Shown here piece after piece: positions 50,901-63,657 of a stretch of 64,000 nt of DNA. The stretch is from positions 20,602,509-20,666,508 of the forward strand of contig JADWOT020000003.1 in the NCBI GenBank assembly GCA_036345935.2. Reading direction: 5' to 3'. The translations under genes were made by a program, and so were the position numbers. Under the pieces are notes generated by a model that saw nothing but the letters and a program-made list of their open reading frames with translations, was not told where the DNA came from and searched no databases. This stretch comes from Taenia hydatigena. Lineage: Eukaryota > Platyhelminthes > Cestoda > Cyclophyllidea > Taeniidae. Every line of letters begins with the position of its first letter. Within the stretch, counting starts at the first letter, position 1.

Positions 50901-53900
50901 TGAAGAGAAGGCGGTGAATTTTCGCGGAGTGTTTAGAATGTAAGAGGAGGTGTGGGACCTAGTTTGTACGTCTGATGCACTGGGTGAGGTGCGGCGAAGT
51001 AGTCAGTTTCATTGGTGGCGGGAACGTCAGGAGGTATTTTGCCAGGGTGAAGAAATGTAATGTTGAATGACAATTTGGAAGGGAGACGGCTAATGCCCTC
51101 TCTCACCATAGCGCAGATTCTGAGTGGGATACACACCAGATACCAGTGTTGGTTAAAAATAGCAGCTTTTAGTTGAAGAGGACATTGGTGGCTAGACGGC
51201 TATCAGCCATCCCCATGAGATCACATCCCAAAGAATTTCGTAAATCCCGGACTAAGGCAAAAGCGATATGAAGGCCGCAGCCGGTGGTATTTGCCAGCAC
51301 TAATGACTGGCTAGTCTTTGAGGTGTCAGTGGTAGGGAGAGGCGGACGGACACCTACTAAGGCAAGACTGGGGATGCTATTTTGCGAAAGCAAGTTTGTT
51401 TGTAGTTGTAGTATATGAATTCTTTTCAGTAGCGTTTTCAGGATGGTGGTCCGTGAATCTGGTTTATGTGGGGGCGACGGCACTTTCTTATGAACGAAGA
51501 TCACTCGTTCACACAATGGGCCACTTCGATCCGTTTATAAAAACGGATTACGCATACCTCAGCAGCTAAGATGAGTGTGATCACCGAGCTAGACCACTGA
51601 TAAAAGTTATTGTAGCTGTGTTTCATCTGACCCTCCCATGCCTTTCAGTAGCAAAGCCTTGAACATCATGCAGCTTCCCTGTCGACATTGACTTGAGGAT
51701 GTCTACGTCCCTGTTGGCTGTTTTCGGGGCCGTTAACCCTACTAACCGGACCAGCTAGAGAGGACTAGTTGAAAAGCAGTCTATTCGGAACACAGGCACT
51801 TCGTGCATCGCATTGTGATCAGGATGTGGGCGGTCTGTGGTAGCCTGAGCCCGCACGTTGGCGCGAATAACTAACAAGTGGATAGCTAGTGTCTTGATTT
51901 TGACTTTAGTTCGGCTGCCTAGCTGTACATGAGTCACTCGTCGTCTAAGTCGGATAGATGATCATGTTGCATGCGTACATGCGTGATTGCAAACAGGAGA
52001 TGCCGTGAGGTTATAAACACCACAATGTCATTTCAACTCTTTGTGCAAAAAATGGCACCAATTCATTTTATTTGTTCAATTTTATTCTTTCCTTGAATAT
52101 TTTGAATGGCGTCATTTACGTTATTTACTCCTACCCGAGGTGCGGGCATCCGAGAAGTTATTTGCTACTGCGATGTCTAAATGAATCTGTTTGCTTCGAA
52201 GGGCGACGGGCTCACCCCACTTAGATGATTGCCTCTCACACGTGTCTGGCAAAAGCATGCCACATCAAAGGGAGAGTCAAGACAAAAAAGCGGTGTAAGA
52301 AGGCAGTTTAGCGCTATTCAACTTTTCGGAGACAGTCGACTCATGCCTCAAACGGTATCCCACTTTCTATATCGATATGCTTTTTGCAAAAATCTCCCCA
52401 ATTGTATTAACCATTTATTGCTAAAATAGTTTTGAGGAAACATGTCCATGTCAAGCATACATACCATCTGCGAGATTGCATTTTCATTTCCTTTTTATAA
52501 GAATCGATGGCTACATGGGCACTCTGAGGGAGCTTACTGTCGTGGTGACAGGTCTGCGGCTTATCTCGCCGCTTGTCAGATTGTCCTTTTTACGGAGGAC
52601 GTACATAGGATGCATGACACTATCGGTATTTAAGAATACAAACAAATTATCTTTAACCGATTTCCTTGTCACCTTCCACTTGAGCACGTTGCAACTTTTT
52701 TGGACGCACGGGTGTATAAGTTCTTGTCACAATCAACATTCATTTCGTACTAGACAGTTCAATTCTCCAAGCTGATGCAACTTCTACATACAACGTGAAG
52801 AGTTGCCCCCTCGCCTTCGCTTCGGACTAATTGACGCGTGGTTCGGGTGAAGTGTGGAAAGCAAATTTACAATCAGATTAAAAAATGCATTTCAATATAC
52901 GACTGAGTGAAGATGAATTTTCATCCCTAAAGTGATTACTTTTCGAGTAATGCATTTCGATTTACGACCGTGCAAACTGTGACGGAAATATTTTCCACCC
53001 ATGTCCAACAAGAGACACGAGGTAGCTTGATGCGCCATTCACGGGACGAGTTATTTTTTACGTTTCACAAAACCTACGTCCAGTACCTCTTCTTGATGTA
53101 CACATTCGCATCAACTTAGGAAGCTTCAACCATCAGCGTGGCTCTCCATGGCTTCGATCTAGGTTGTTTTAGTGGCAAAAGTGCGATCCAATGTTCTTCA
53201 TAGATCTCTTATTAATGCGTCTAACGGGTCGTCTCTGTAATTACGCTTTCCTTTTTAATAAAAAAGTAAGTGGCTCTTTTTCCTAAGTTTGTTGGGATGT
53301 AATTTGTTTTTGCAATAAGGATACTATTTGTGCATGGTCGAAGTCGTTCTCAAGTCTTCTAACAATTAATTATTCATAACCAACGTTACCACTTCTTGAG
53401 AACGAACATACTTTTTAACTCAGATACTTAGTTGAGGTCTTCCAATTTCTTGCTTCGCTAAAATGCCATCTAGTAGTTGTGCTTCTTTAGCCTTAATTGA
53501 AGCGTCTTTTCACTCCAAAAAAAACTGTCGTGTGTGGGGCCTTTTGTCACTTCCTTGGGTAAAGCTAATCATCCTTTCTAACCGACGCTGTCCTCACCTA
53601 ACCTTGCTTCCTTGTACAAGCTTTCATCGACAAATGGCAGTGTGCTCCTAGAATGCCAAAAGCGCAAGGAAAGGTGGAAGTAAAAGGATTGGAATCGCCC
53701 CGCCGAAGAGATGGTTATAGCAATTTCTATTGTCCGATTTCACCTACCATCGGGTTGTGAACTTTTCTTGCCCTGGAATTTCGCATAGTGCTTTCCATTC
53801 CCAGATTTCTCCCACTTCCTCAATGATTTGGTGGTGCTTTCGAAGGCGTAATTTCACGTAGCGCTACGCACACAAACACACGCACCGAAGTCCATCTTGT

Positions 53901-56900
53901 TTTCACCTTTCCACATCTGACAGCTGAACGCAATTCAAATTCCTAACCAGCATTTTCCGTTCCACTGAACAAGTCGTATTGATATCTGAAATGTCAGTGT
54001 TAGGTGATTAGCAGTGTCTGCAATTTCAATTCCTCCGTCTGATAGCATGATTTTATCAATTTGCCCACTTTTTCTGCGTGTTGAAGGTTTTAAAAGTGAA
54101 GGGCTTATCAGTTGAAATTTTTACCTACAATTTAAGTGGCTTTGCTTTTTATTTCATCAGAGAATAGTCTCTATTTTTTTAGCTGATGAAGTTGTCTGCT
54201 TGTTTTTAAGCAACATTAAAATGTAAAAAACGCATCATTCCTTTTAAGAAATCTTTATCGAAAATTTGTTGAAGCAGTGACTAAAGTGGTGTTGATTAAG
54301 TAAAATCAGGTAGGAATCTTTCTGAGCGAGACTAATCATCTAGATATCATTTATGGTGGCTACATGCGCCCGATTTACGCAAGCAGGCGACAAAGCTTCT
54401 CCAGCACCCACTTGCCAACTCGTCTAGCTGTTCACGAATATGGGAGCTGGTGTAGAGGGGGGCAACCCTTCTTAGCAATACTTTCCTCCGTGTTTGTGCA
54501 CCTGTTGGGAGAAGCTTTACCTTTGTCCAAGAGTGTTTTGTGATGGTGTTCAGTCATGTTGTTCAAGGCTCTTCTACAAAGGCCCTTGGGCTATTCGATT
54601 GGCATTTAAATATTCGCTTGGCGTGCATTGTACCTCGCAAATGCGCTTATTTTGCCCTGGAAAGGCGTCTATCTACAAGTTTTGTTGCATTTAACGACTT
54701 TTAACGCAATTTTTTCGGCTTTAAGAAAACGAACCCTCTACTAATCACGTTCGCAAACAGGGTCCACGAGGGTGCTTTATTATTGCGGCCCACAAAAGAT
54801 GTGCTGCGAAAGGGTAAAGAGAGTGTAATTGTCTTCAGACTACCTGTTGGTGATACACAACAGTTGGTAAAAGCAGTTATTGTGGGCTGGTGAGGTGCAC
54901 GTGCGTCGCATATTGATGACGTTGAGTCAAGACGATGAAATCGAAATGTCGCGTATGTGTGACGCCGGCAACGACCACATTGAGTCTGAGATACAATCGA
55001 CTGCTAGATTGTAAATTCTAAACAGTTATAGGAAAGCTTGGGACGTATCTTTGCAGGTGTTTAAAAAATAGTTTAATGTGCCCCTATTCGAAACGTGAAT
55101 GCAATGATTCAATCAAGCGATGTTTTCAAGCGAAGATGGTTTAACAATGAGTAGACACCCCTTCATTTTTGTTTCAATGCATATATTGAAAGTTAATAAA
55201 CAAAAGTAAGTTTGTATTTGTTTGCTGCTTCTTGAAAAATATACAGTACATTAGCTGTGTTATCATCGAAGCCAATACTGCTCCCTGAAAATTGAGATTA
55301 CAGGAAACAGCTTTACATTCGAAGAGATGAAATTCTCCCTTTACCATGCATTGCGTCGCCTGAACATTGATGGTACCTGGTTTGCTGCATTTCTGAAAGG
55401 AGGATGTTCCTTCCTCGACTTCGCTTACTTTCACGACGAAGGGGGAAGCAGAAGGATGTGAGGGGAGGGTTTGTCGAGTTCGAGCGCGTCAGGTGCATAC
55501 TTCGGTTCGGTGGGTCAACCACCCTTGCAGTTTGTTACAATGATGGGGGCTGATACCCTGGGTTGGAAAGGGCTGCACAGCCTCTGAGGCGATGGCATTC
55601 AAGAAGGGTAAACGAAGTTCTGCAAAATGTTCGGCATTTTTGTTTAAGGTACGGGATGGTGGGGGGTGAATCGTTAAAGCCGGTCTTACTAACGTGTGGA
55701 ATATGAGGTGTTTTGGCAGTTCAGCTAACCAAAGAAAAGGATCATGTAGACTATTACAATGAGTGAAAGAATAATTGTGTAAAACGTCGCAGGAAAACAG
55801 GAAATCGATCTAGTGGATGTGTCTGTAACTGGACAATCGCTAACAAAAAGGTTAAAACTAAGTGTTCAACAAAACAATCCTTTACTAATAGCATGAAGAG
55901 GTGGGGTTGAAGAGGTCTTCAAATGGGATTACCTCTACCCTGGTAAAATCTGCCAAGATTGCTATTGATGGTGATGTGACGAGACACACATCTGAAAGGG
56001 GTCTCCTGTTGATGTAGGGACCAGTTTATAGTCATCTGCAATAATCTCTGGTTGGCCTAGGCGGACTGGGCAAAATCGGGAATGACTCAGCCAACTCGCG
56101 GTTCTACCATTTTCTAGCGGACGCGTACACTGGGCAGATAAAAATCAAACCGCCGTGTTTTGCTTTTTCGTTCAAGCTAAACCAGGTTTCTAGTGGGAGA
56201 AGGCACTCCTAGGCCTAATGCATTTGAGGCGTGTAAGATTGAAAGCGGAGTTTGGATCCTCCAATATTCGTGATTGAGCTTCCTGTTATATTACGTCTAA
56301 TTTAGTTTCTTTTTTTACTTAAACGCTTCAAAAACCTTCCTTCCACTTTGCTAATGACTATCAAGCTTTCCCAATTGGTCTTCTGATTTGATTAGTCTAT
56401 TAAAAGATTCTTGGACTCTTTCAAGCTGCTGTTTTACCTTAAAATATTTCAGCATTGTGTAGAGAGTCGGCATCGTTGGCGGATAGATCTATTTGTGAAA
56501 ACTTTTTTATGCCCTTATGAGTCCGAATAGAATCTTAATTTGTTTTGTTAACGTCTGGAATACTTTCTGAACTTCGTTACTATAGCCTGGCCTAATAATC
56601 GCGTTTCCGCTATTAAATAAAGTTTATGGACTATCCACACTAGGCGTCTCTTTTCAATGATGTCTGATCTGTACAAAATTTCAATCCCACTTTTCCATAA
56701 GACATCCCAACTTTTTTCACTCCGGTTTAATAACTTTAGGCAAATTTTGCATCCTTAAAAAATCATCGCTACCAACACACAGGCCTCGAGCCATCGTTCG
56801 CTTTATCCTATATAGAACTGCCATCACTGCAAATTTTATGTATCAGACCATAAATATCCTGTGTGCGCAATAATGAATATGGCGAGGTCTATAAACTATA

Positions 56901-59900
56901 CGCTACTTTTGTGGATTATTATTTTTACGATTTGGGCCGAACTGTACCTGCTAACCAATGCTTCCCCTTTTATTGACTTTCGTTTAGATGAAAACAGGTC
57001 TGCACCGGACAGCTTTGCAGGGGACTTTGAATCACCCGTGGATCTGGATTGGGACCACGAGCCGGGTAAGTTCCTCTGCACCCACTTTTTTGTCTGCTCA
57101 ACCCCAAGCCACCGCCACTGTTGGGGAAATTCTCCCAAGACTGTTGCTCCATTGGCCGGTGGATTGTCCAATCACGCGGTCAGAAAAGTGTTGCAGTTAT
57201 GAGGCGTTTGCGCAACCGGCCTCTCCCTTAAGGGATGCTTTCGTCCCCGGTTCTTTGTAGTGGGATTGGATGCCAGATTTTTGGATGTGCACATACGGGC
57301 TAGTACTGCGTTAATAAGAGGAAATGATGGCTGCATTTGATTACTTCATGGGTTATTCAATCACTTGCGTAAATATAGATTTTACGAGCTCCTTTCTGAC
57401 TTGGAAATTTCCTAATATCTAACTAAAATTTTTCGATTTGTAGGGTATTTCAATTTATGTGTTTTTAGGCCGAAGTTAAGCTACTCATTTCTTTTGATAG
57501 TTACTAATTTGACCGATTTATGGAGTTGCTAAATTCTTTTGCTGAAAGCTCACACCCATACAGTCTGTTCTGATTCAGTTGCCAAAATTAGTTTCTCTAG
57601 CACCTACTCTCAGCAGTAGGGCAAGGCTTGGAAGGTGTCTGAATCGGCTAGGTTTCTGGCGCGGCTTTAGTCTTTTCAAATTTCACTTCTGGTCCCAGAG
57701 TTTTGTTATGCGACAATGCCACGCAAAAGACGATTTATTTCGACTGGTGCTATATTAAGCCAACAAAATCTTTGGGTAGCTGTGATGGCAAATTTGTTAA
57801 TCTGCTGCACGCAATCTTCTAACTCTTCAATAATAATCGCTTACAAGGTGAAAGTTATCTGTCAATCATCAAAGTCCATTTTTAGCACCTAATTTTGGTC
57901 ACATTACGAGTATTTAGCTTGAAGAGGGGGAAATAGAGCAGTCAACCAGCCAGACTGTAGGGAGCGAGTTGCCAAAGCAGCAGCCACCTGATTGGTGGAT
58001 AAGCTGCTCTCGCTGCTGCCACTGTTGCCCTTGTAATGCAATTTTCCCACCCATTTTCAGGGCTTGCATGCACTAAACATTCAAATATCCATTTATCTAT
58101 AGTTTTGCTGTGGGGAATTCGAATCATTTAACATTAGTTTTCTCGTGATACTTATTTTTCGACTTTTTCGCTTAATTGAGCTTGCTTTCTTTTTTAATGC
58201 TTTCCTCTAGCTCTGTAGTCAGTTTTCTTGACAAAAAGATAGCAATGGCCACAAAGAATGCTCCATTTGAACTTTAGATGGTGAAATACTTGGTTCTCTT
58301 GTGGTGAGCAATCCCGAATCCGGGACTTCATGATGAAATAAATAAATAAATTGAAAGCTTAAAATTTGTCGGAAGATTCATTAGGTTTCGATGAACTATG
58401 TCTTTCATAGACATCTTCAATCATCGAACAGAGACGTATCAACGAATCCGTGGGGTAACATTTTGCCAAATCAACAATCGCCCATCAGTGATTGTCCCGT
58501 CCTACCTCGCCTAATGGATTAATCAGCTTAGAATTGATCGTCGATGTTGTGAATACGGTCGTTCAAGTAGCAGCGGGTTTGTCACACTTTGATAAGGAGA
58601 CCATGAACATCATCCGAACCTCCTACGAAACAGTTCGACTCAACAGAGTGTTATCATATGCTCACATCCATCTTTAGCACGTCCGCTACCGGTCACCACT
58701 GGGACTCTTTTTTTTCCAATTGTTTCAATATTGCAGAACAACCAAAAACTGAATTATTCAACTAGTTTTTTTGTACCATACGTTCTGGTACAATAAATTA
58801 CCACTAAACTACTGAAGAGCGCATGCCACATATTTGCTACGCTGGGTGCTGCATGCACCCAATTTACGTAAGCAGGCGACAAAGTTACGCCAGCATATAC
58901 TTATCACTTCGTCTGGCTGTTCACAGGTATGCGAGCTGGTGTGTTTGGGGGGGGAGGGGGGCAACCCATCCTGACAGTGCTTTCCTCCGTATTTGTGCAC
59001 CTGTTGGAAGAAACTTTTTCGTCGTTCAAGAAGGAAAAATGAGGTGTAGAGATGTTTCGCGGTGATGCCTAGTCATGTTGGTCGGGGCTCTTCTGATTTC
59101 AACGCTAGTCACATCTATGAGGGCTCTTGGGCTATTTGATTGGCACTTAATTACTTACTTGGCGGCTTTTCCCCTTGGGGTGCGCTGTGCCTCGTGAATG
59201 GGGGGAGAACTCGACTTATTTCGCTTCGTTAAGATGCTTAGAGGAATACCAGTGCGTTTACACGTGTTGCTGCGTTTCTTGACCTCGACCATGGGTTTTT
59301 TTTTCATTTTAAAAAGCGAACAGTCCCTTCTACAAATCACGTTTGCAAGCCGAGTCCACGAGAGTGCTTTATCATTGCAGTCCACAAAAGATGTGCTGTG
59401 AAAGGGTAAAGAGGGTGTAATTTTCTCCAGACTGCACGTGCGTCGCACATTGATGGCGTTGAGTCGAGACGATGAAATCGAAATGTCGCGTATGTGTGAC
59501 GTTGGCAGCAAGCATCTTAATGACGTTATTCAGTTTTTTATCCATCTCGTTATTGAAACTTCACAATGTAGGCCATGGAGTTAAATAGTAAACGTTCGTT
59601 TAGAGCAGAAGTCAACATCTTTAAAACAATCTTTGAAACGGTTTGACGGATTTGCTGATCCCACCCAACTTATTACTTGCCGCCCAGAATGTAATCGGCT
59701 AACTTGTTCCAATCGGTGAATTGGCACCATGCGCCATTGGTGGTGTAGCTTAGTGGCTTAACATCCATAGAAGAGCGGAAATAGTTGAATTGGCACCGTT
59801 GGATACATGCCTGAATGTAGGAATTCAACTGGGTATTCTTATAATTCTACGTTCATTCACTTCTTCTAAGGATAGAACTTAAAATTTGCTTATAAAAGAC

Positions 59901-62725
59901 CACTTTGAAGCCGGGTTAATACATTCAAAATCGGATACACCCTCTCTCATGGTTGAACGAGAGCCAAGTAAACTGAGTAATCTCTCGATTGGCAAATTTG
60001 TGTCCAGAAGCGGTAATCGGACGCGTTTTTGACCTACAAAGGGAGAATAGTGATTAGTTTATCAAAGGAAGGAGATCAAAACATTCGTTCCATTTCCTGA
60101 TTCAATGCATATGCTTTAGCTAACGTAGGGTCAGTCCTTCCCTCGGTACAAATATACGCGTACGCCTATTTTGGTTGCCCATGCACTTAGAGCTCAAAAC
60201 CTCCAAGTTCTACTAATCGAGCAGCACATTCTTTGGAATCAAGAGCCTAGCGTACTGTACCATAAAATGATTTTCGACAAACAGGTCTCTGGACATTCTG
60301 TAAATACATTCATTGGGCAGAATTTAGTTAGACTTCTGCATTGCCAAAAGGCATATTTTTGAAAGTCAGATGTAAATGTGGATTGCAATCCCTCCCGATG
60401 TGCCAAAATGCACTGAATAAGATGTTGGAGAGCTTAAGGAATCTCCAAAGTCGTGGTAAACCACATCGACATGAAAGGTCTTTCCACAAACTTGCAGAAA
60501 GGCTAGGCGGCTGTGGGCCGTACTGCGAGGTGGAAACACAAATTAGCCAGTAATGGAGTACTTTAAAACGATTATCGTTGAATCCCAAAACAGACGCAAA
60601 GCCTCCTACGGATAGCATTTGAACTTTGGCTTTTCTGTTGCTTGGAGAGCGAATGACACGTGGCAGTGGTGAAGTTAAACACAAAATGGTCAGATGTTTG
60701 ACTGTCGAAAGCTGATGCCGTTTCAGTAGCTTCGTTGTTTGTGCAATTGATGGTTTCCCTCTATGGCGCCTTGGTCCAGCAAATAACCTGCACCTGCACC
60801 GTGATAAAGCTCGCATTGACAAATCTGTAAAGAAAACTACTATCAATTCCTCTGCATCAATGCCTAATCGTTGCCTAATGTTTTTTTTCCAGAAATGCAG
60901 TTTCTGGGGGAATGCTTGATAATACACCTAGCATAGCTTATTAAGTTGGAGTCCCACTATTTTGCTCTAGAGGAAAATTGGCAACATCACGTAAAAGATT
61001 GCAATGCTTATGCGTCTCTATTTGATATAAACATTTTCTACGCCTCTCTTTGATTGAATGGCTCTGAGAAGACCAAAATGGGTGTTCCGATGCGGTGGAT
61101 GCACTACTGTCCCTCAAATAGGCTCTTCAGGACGCTCTGGTGTTGACGCCACTTGGTTTCATCACGGAAAGTATCATTTGCGCTACCCACTTTGTAGTTT
61201 TGACGTTTGGACAGTCATACTTCATTGTCCTCTTAGCGCAATAGCGGCCAAGCCTAATGATTGATGGAGTAGTGGATAATGAAAGGCCACGTAACATTCC
61301 ATCATGCCCGTGGCGCTGTTGACTGATGCTCGCGGTTTGCTTTTCGCATCAGGCACTAGTGATTGGTTGGCTGCCCTCTGCGGAATGCACGCACACGTGC
61401 GCTCCTCCAACACGATCGCCGCCCTCTGCCTTTACCAAGTTGTTTCCTCGATTCTGTGTTTGCATCCATGGAAAAACCATTGAAATTAGGTGTACCAAGG
61501 CGCTGAGACTGCGAACATGGTTGCGCTCACCTTGTTGCGAAAACGCCAATTCCGGAAAATTTGTGATACCAGTTAATAGTTATTATGGCGGGTAGGTACT
61601 AACTGCTTCAAGCTCATGAAATCGCGCATTCCCCATAATGTGTAAACAAATTCTGCCTCACCCGAAGTCCTGCTTTATTTTGCTTATAAAAGAAATTTCG
61701 AAAAGGGGCAAAGCTTGGATGGATAGATGTATATTAAGGCGTTATTTGCGATTGTTAAATTTACTTCAATGGTCTTAGCAGACAGTTAATGTTGCTGTTG
61801 TCTTTCTCGATCTGGCTGAACTCTAGCCTGTTGGGGGAGCAACGATTTCGAGCTTCGCCTCACCCATCGTACCTCTAGAATGACTGGCCTCGGGCTAAAA
61901 TCTTACAAGCTGTTCAATCGGTCCCAAGAGACATTTTCCATGCTTATTGCTCATAGATATTAAAAGGGTGGTTATTAAGCACTCCATTCTCGCATTTTAT
62001 CCCACTGCTTTTTATAACTACTTCCGACATTTTAAAATTATGTGAATGCACAGGTAAATGGAAATAAGCAGAGCATATGATTTACCGCTCATTCCTGATT
62101 GTATCTAAAGCGATGTGCTGTTCATATCTCGATTGTTGGTACTAATTTGTGGTCATCTACCATTTTTGGGTTGGTTTCCAGACCCTTTTAAACCTTGTTT
62201 GCATTAACAGTCTGTATAGGTTCGTAGTGAATATACCATCGGCAACAATCCTTTTATATAAAGGAGGCGCCCGCGACTAGTGAGTGATATCTTGTATTCC
62301 TGACCCTAGTTGATCATCGGAAGCCCAGGCAAACCCGTCATCCATGGAGCATTATGATGGCCCTTGTTTCTTATGAAGGATTTGAACGCTCACTCACCAA
62401 TTCAACTCACCCGTAAAGTTGAAGATATCTTGTTCTTATTAGGTTAAAATTCTTCTTTTTTTCTTGGGCCGTTTTAGGTGCCTACACTACTCCTCAGAGG
62501 CAGTCATTTCGAGGACGGGGTGCAGGTGTCGTAAAGTCGTGGTACACCTCGCCCTTCGAATCGTCCTTCGAGATGGCGACGGCAGCAGGTGCATCGTCGC
62601 GGCGTCGCAACTGTCGCACCCTCCCGCCGTCCGCTACTGCCACTATGAAGGATGTTGCGCCAACGATGACCCAGTCTGCTTGCTTTTCGGGCCAAATGGT
62701 CGACTCCGGTTTCGCTGACCCCTGA
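35927..62725 (+). CDS. Unrecognised five-exon protein with N-terminal MGNCC acylation motif
   Basis: I do not recognise this gene, but its exons join in frame. Exon 1 starts at 35927; three phase-0 donors are possible (end 36016, 36037 or 36070). Exon 2 is 36252-36515, exon 3 43319-43592, exon 4 56988-57065, exon 5 62478-62725 (TGA). Phases run 0, 0, 1, 1. The product is about 317-335 residues. MGNCC is a textbook signal for N-myristoylation plus palmitoylation. The rest is Ser/Arg-rich and mostly disordered-looking, with ordered islands NAPTDGGWAAVTSVAGQGHK (exon 2), IARLMRRFWPRDLNFFGG (exon 3) and VDLDWDHEPG (exon 4). Acidic Trp motifs plus MGNCC recall gadkin/AP1AR, but the gadkin coiled coil is absent, so I do not assign that name. 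It is divergent from SMC2. The main uncertainty is whether all five exons belong to one transcript. Confidence 0.7.
36516..43318 (+). other. Intron 2 of the MGNCC gene
   Basis: 6.8 kb, T-rich on the coding strand, with GTGAGA donor and CTTATAG acceptor. I see scattered short frames on both strands, none longer than about 120 codons, and no recognisable domain or repeat array. Confidence 0.6.
45965..45989. repeat. CA/GC dinucleotide microsatellite
   Basis: Alternating (AC)n interrupted by a short CGCGCG block, then (CA)n. Confidence 0.85.
50422..51937 (-). other. Cluster of minus-strand open frames, unrecognised
   Basis: Five successive minus-strand frames (51937-51755, 51516-51169, 51136-50933, 50866-50630, 50739-50422) lie in a stretch whose minus strand is C-rich and G-poor. 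They use different phases. The largest, 115 codons, ends NSLGCDLMGMADSRLATNVL, which faintly recalls the C-x-LGMxxxxIxDxxI start of discoidin domains. A strong GTAAGT donor-like site occurs near 50603. I cannot build a protein, so this may be a nested gene, a decayed element or composition. Confidence 0.2.
54364..54973 (+). repeat. 0.6 kb dispersed repeat, copy A
   Basis: Collinear with 58853-59512. Shared blocks include ATTTACG(C/T)AAGCAGGCGACAAAG, CTTTCCTCCGT, TTGTGCACCTGTTGG, GTCCACGAG, CACAAAAGATGTGCTG and GACGATGAAATCGAAATGTC. This copy has about 55 bp (near 54842-54897) missing from copy B. Confidence 0.85.
58853..59512 (+). repeat. 0.6 kb dispersed repeat, copy B
   Basis: Second copy of the element at 54364-54973, same orientation, with an extra segment near 59045-59110 and a G-rich tract near 58946-58960. 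The copies are diverged but alignable along their length. No protein of known type is visible in either; the family may be a non-autonomous element or a segmental duplication. Confidence 0.85.
60328..60927 (-). other. 199-codon open frame, unrecognised
   Basis: This is the longest uninterrupted frame in the window. It reads, in part, FWKKNIRQRLGIDAEELIVV and SVGGFASVLGFNDNRFKVL. It has no similarity I recognise and sits antisense within an intron. The opposite strand also has frames with a few stops (for example 60341-60553), so it may be the complement of a decayed transposase rather than a gene. Confidence 0.25.
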
Positions 62726-63657
62726 CTGGACCTCTGCATTCATTGATCTTTCTGTCTGACGCCAATCGTCCGTTTAATTCACGACCTTCCCTCCTTTGTG
62801 TGTTTGTGTCTCCCCTACCTATGAGCGCCAGCTGCGACATTGTAAATAGGACTCTGAGATCATCTAGCTGCACGTTGTTCACCGCGTTCTTTTTCTCTTC
62901 TAAAGAGCATTCATTATTTATATGAGGCGAAGGGAAACGCCTTTTTTGATGCGGTCATCTAGTGGAGAGTCTGCTACTGGCACATGAGCTGGCTGGTGCC
63001 GCCTTTACAGACGCTGGTTGCAATTTGAGTCGGAACTGTTGGGTGGTTCAGTCGGGTTCCATCTAATTGTTCGAGCGTTCACAATCCTAAGATGGTTCCG
63101 GACGTCGATTAGTTTATTTCAAAGTTGCAGTAATTATCTGCGATGTCAAGTTCTGTGCGTGGTGAAAAAAGTGATACTTTTAAGTGATTTTGGCATTCGC
63201 AGTAGAGATCGTTGCCTAAGCGTCATAGAGCACATTTCGCTCTACCAATAGACACCTGTTCGAGTCACTATGACTGTCGCCGTCAAGATGGTCGCTGTTG
63301 CCAAAACAGCGTTAAAGTTGTAAGTAGGATCGTTTAAAAATGCCTAATTTTTAGCCGCAAATTAGACGCTAGCATACAAAGATCTCAACCCAACGAGGTG
63401 GAAAGGATTTTTTGGAGGAACCAGTACAATAATGGACAATAATACAATAATAGAATTGCCAACATGGCTAGTGGACGCTAACGCAAAGTAGGTCTGGCGA
63501 AATCAATTGGGCACACTGCCTTTAAGGATCCAAACAACTCAAGGGAACATTATTAAATACTAATAAAACCTTACAAAATCGTTCGTCTGGATTGATGGTG
63601 ACAAGTGAGTGGCCAAATTGACGACCTCAAAGTGTGTGTCTTTTAAATTGGTGTAGG
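62726..63657 (+). other. MGNCC gene 3' region and UNC-45 spacer
   Basis: About 0.93 kb without a coding frame of note. It includes an AATAAA at 63562-63567 and, near 63200-63265, a short tRNA-like text with a GTTCGAGTC B-box-like element that does not fold as a T arm. Confidence 0.6.
63562..63567 (+). terminator. AATAAA, candidate poly(A) signal of the MGNCC gene
   Basis: This hexamer is about 840 nt beyond the TGA at 62725 and about 90 nt before the AG preceding the UNC-45 ATG. Confidence 0.4.

Larger units (their letters stand above)
43593..56987 (+). other. Intron 3 of the MGNCC gene
   Basis: 13.4 kb with GTGAGT donor and TCGTTTAG acceptor. It contains a CA microsatellite (45965-45989), a cluster of unrecognised minus-strand frames (50.42-51.94 kb) and the first copy of a 0.6 kb repeat (54364-54973). 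The rest shows only short chance frames. Confidence 0.6.
57066..62477 (+). other. Intron 4 of the MGNCC gene
   Basis: 5.4 kb with GTAAGT donor and CGTTTTAG acceptor. It carries the second copy of the 0.6 kb repeat (58853-59512) and a 199-codon minus-strand open frame (60328-60927). A short (AAAT)n tract is at about 58337-58352. Nothing else is supported. Confidence 0.6.

Noticed and set aside
59735..59800. tRNA gene (GGTGTAGCTTAGTGG A-box-like text)
   Set aside because: No proper B box or T arm follows and the acceptor stem does not pair.
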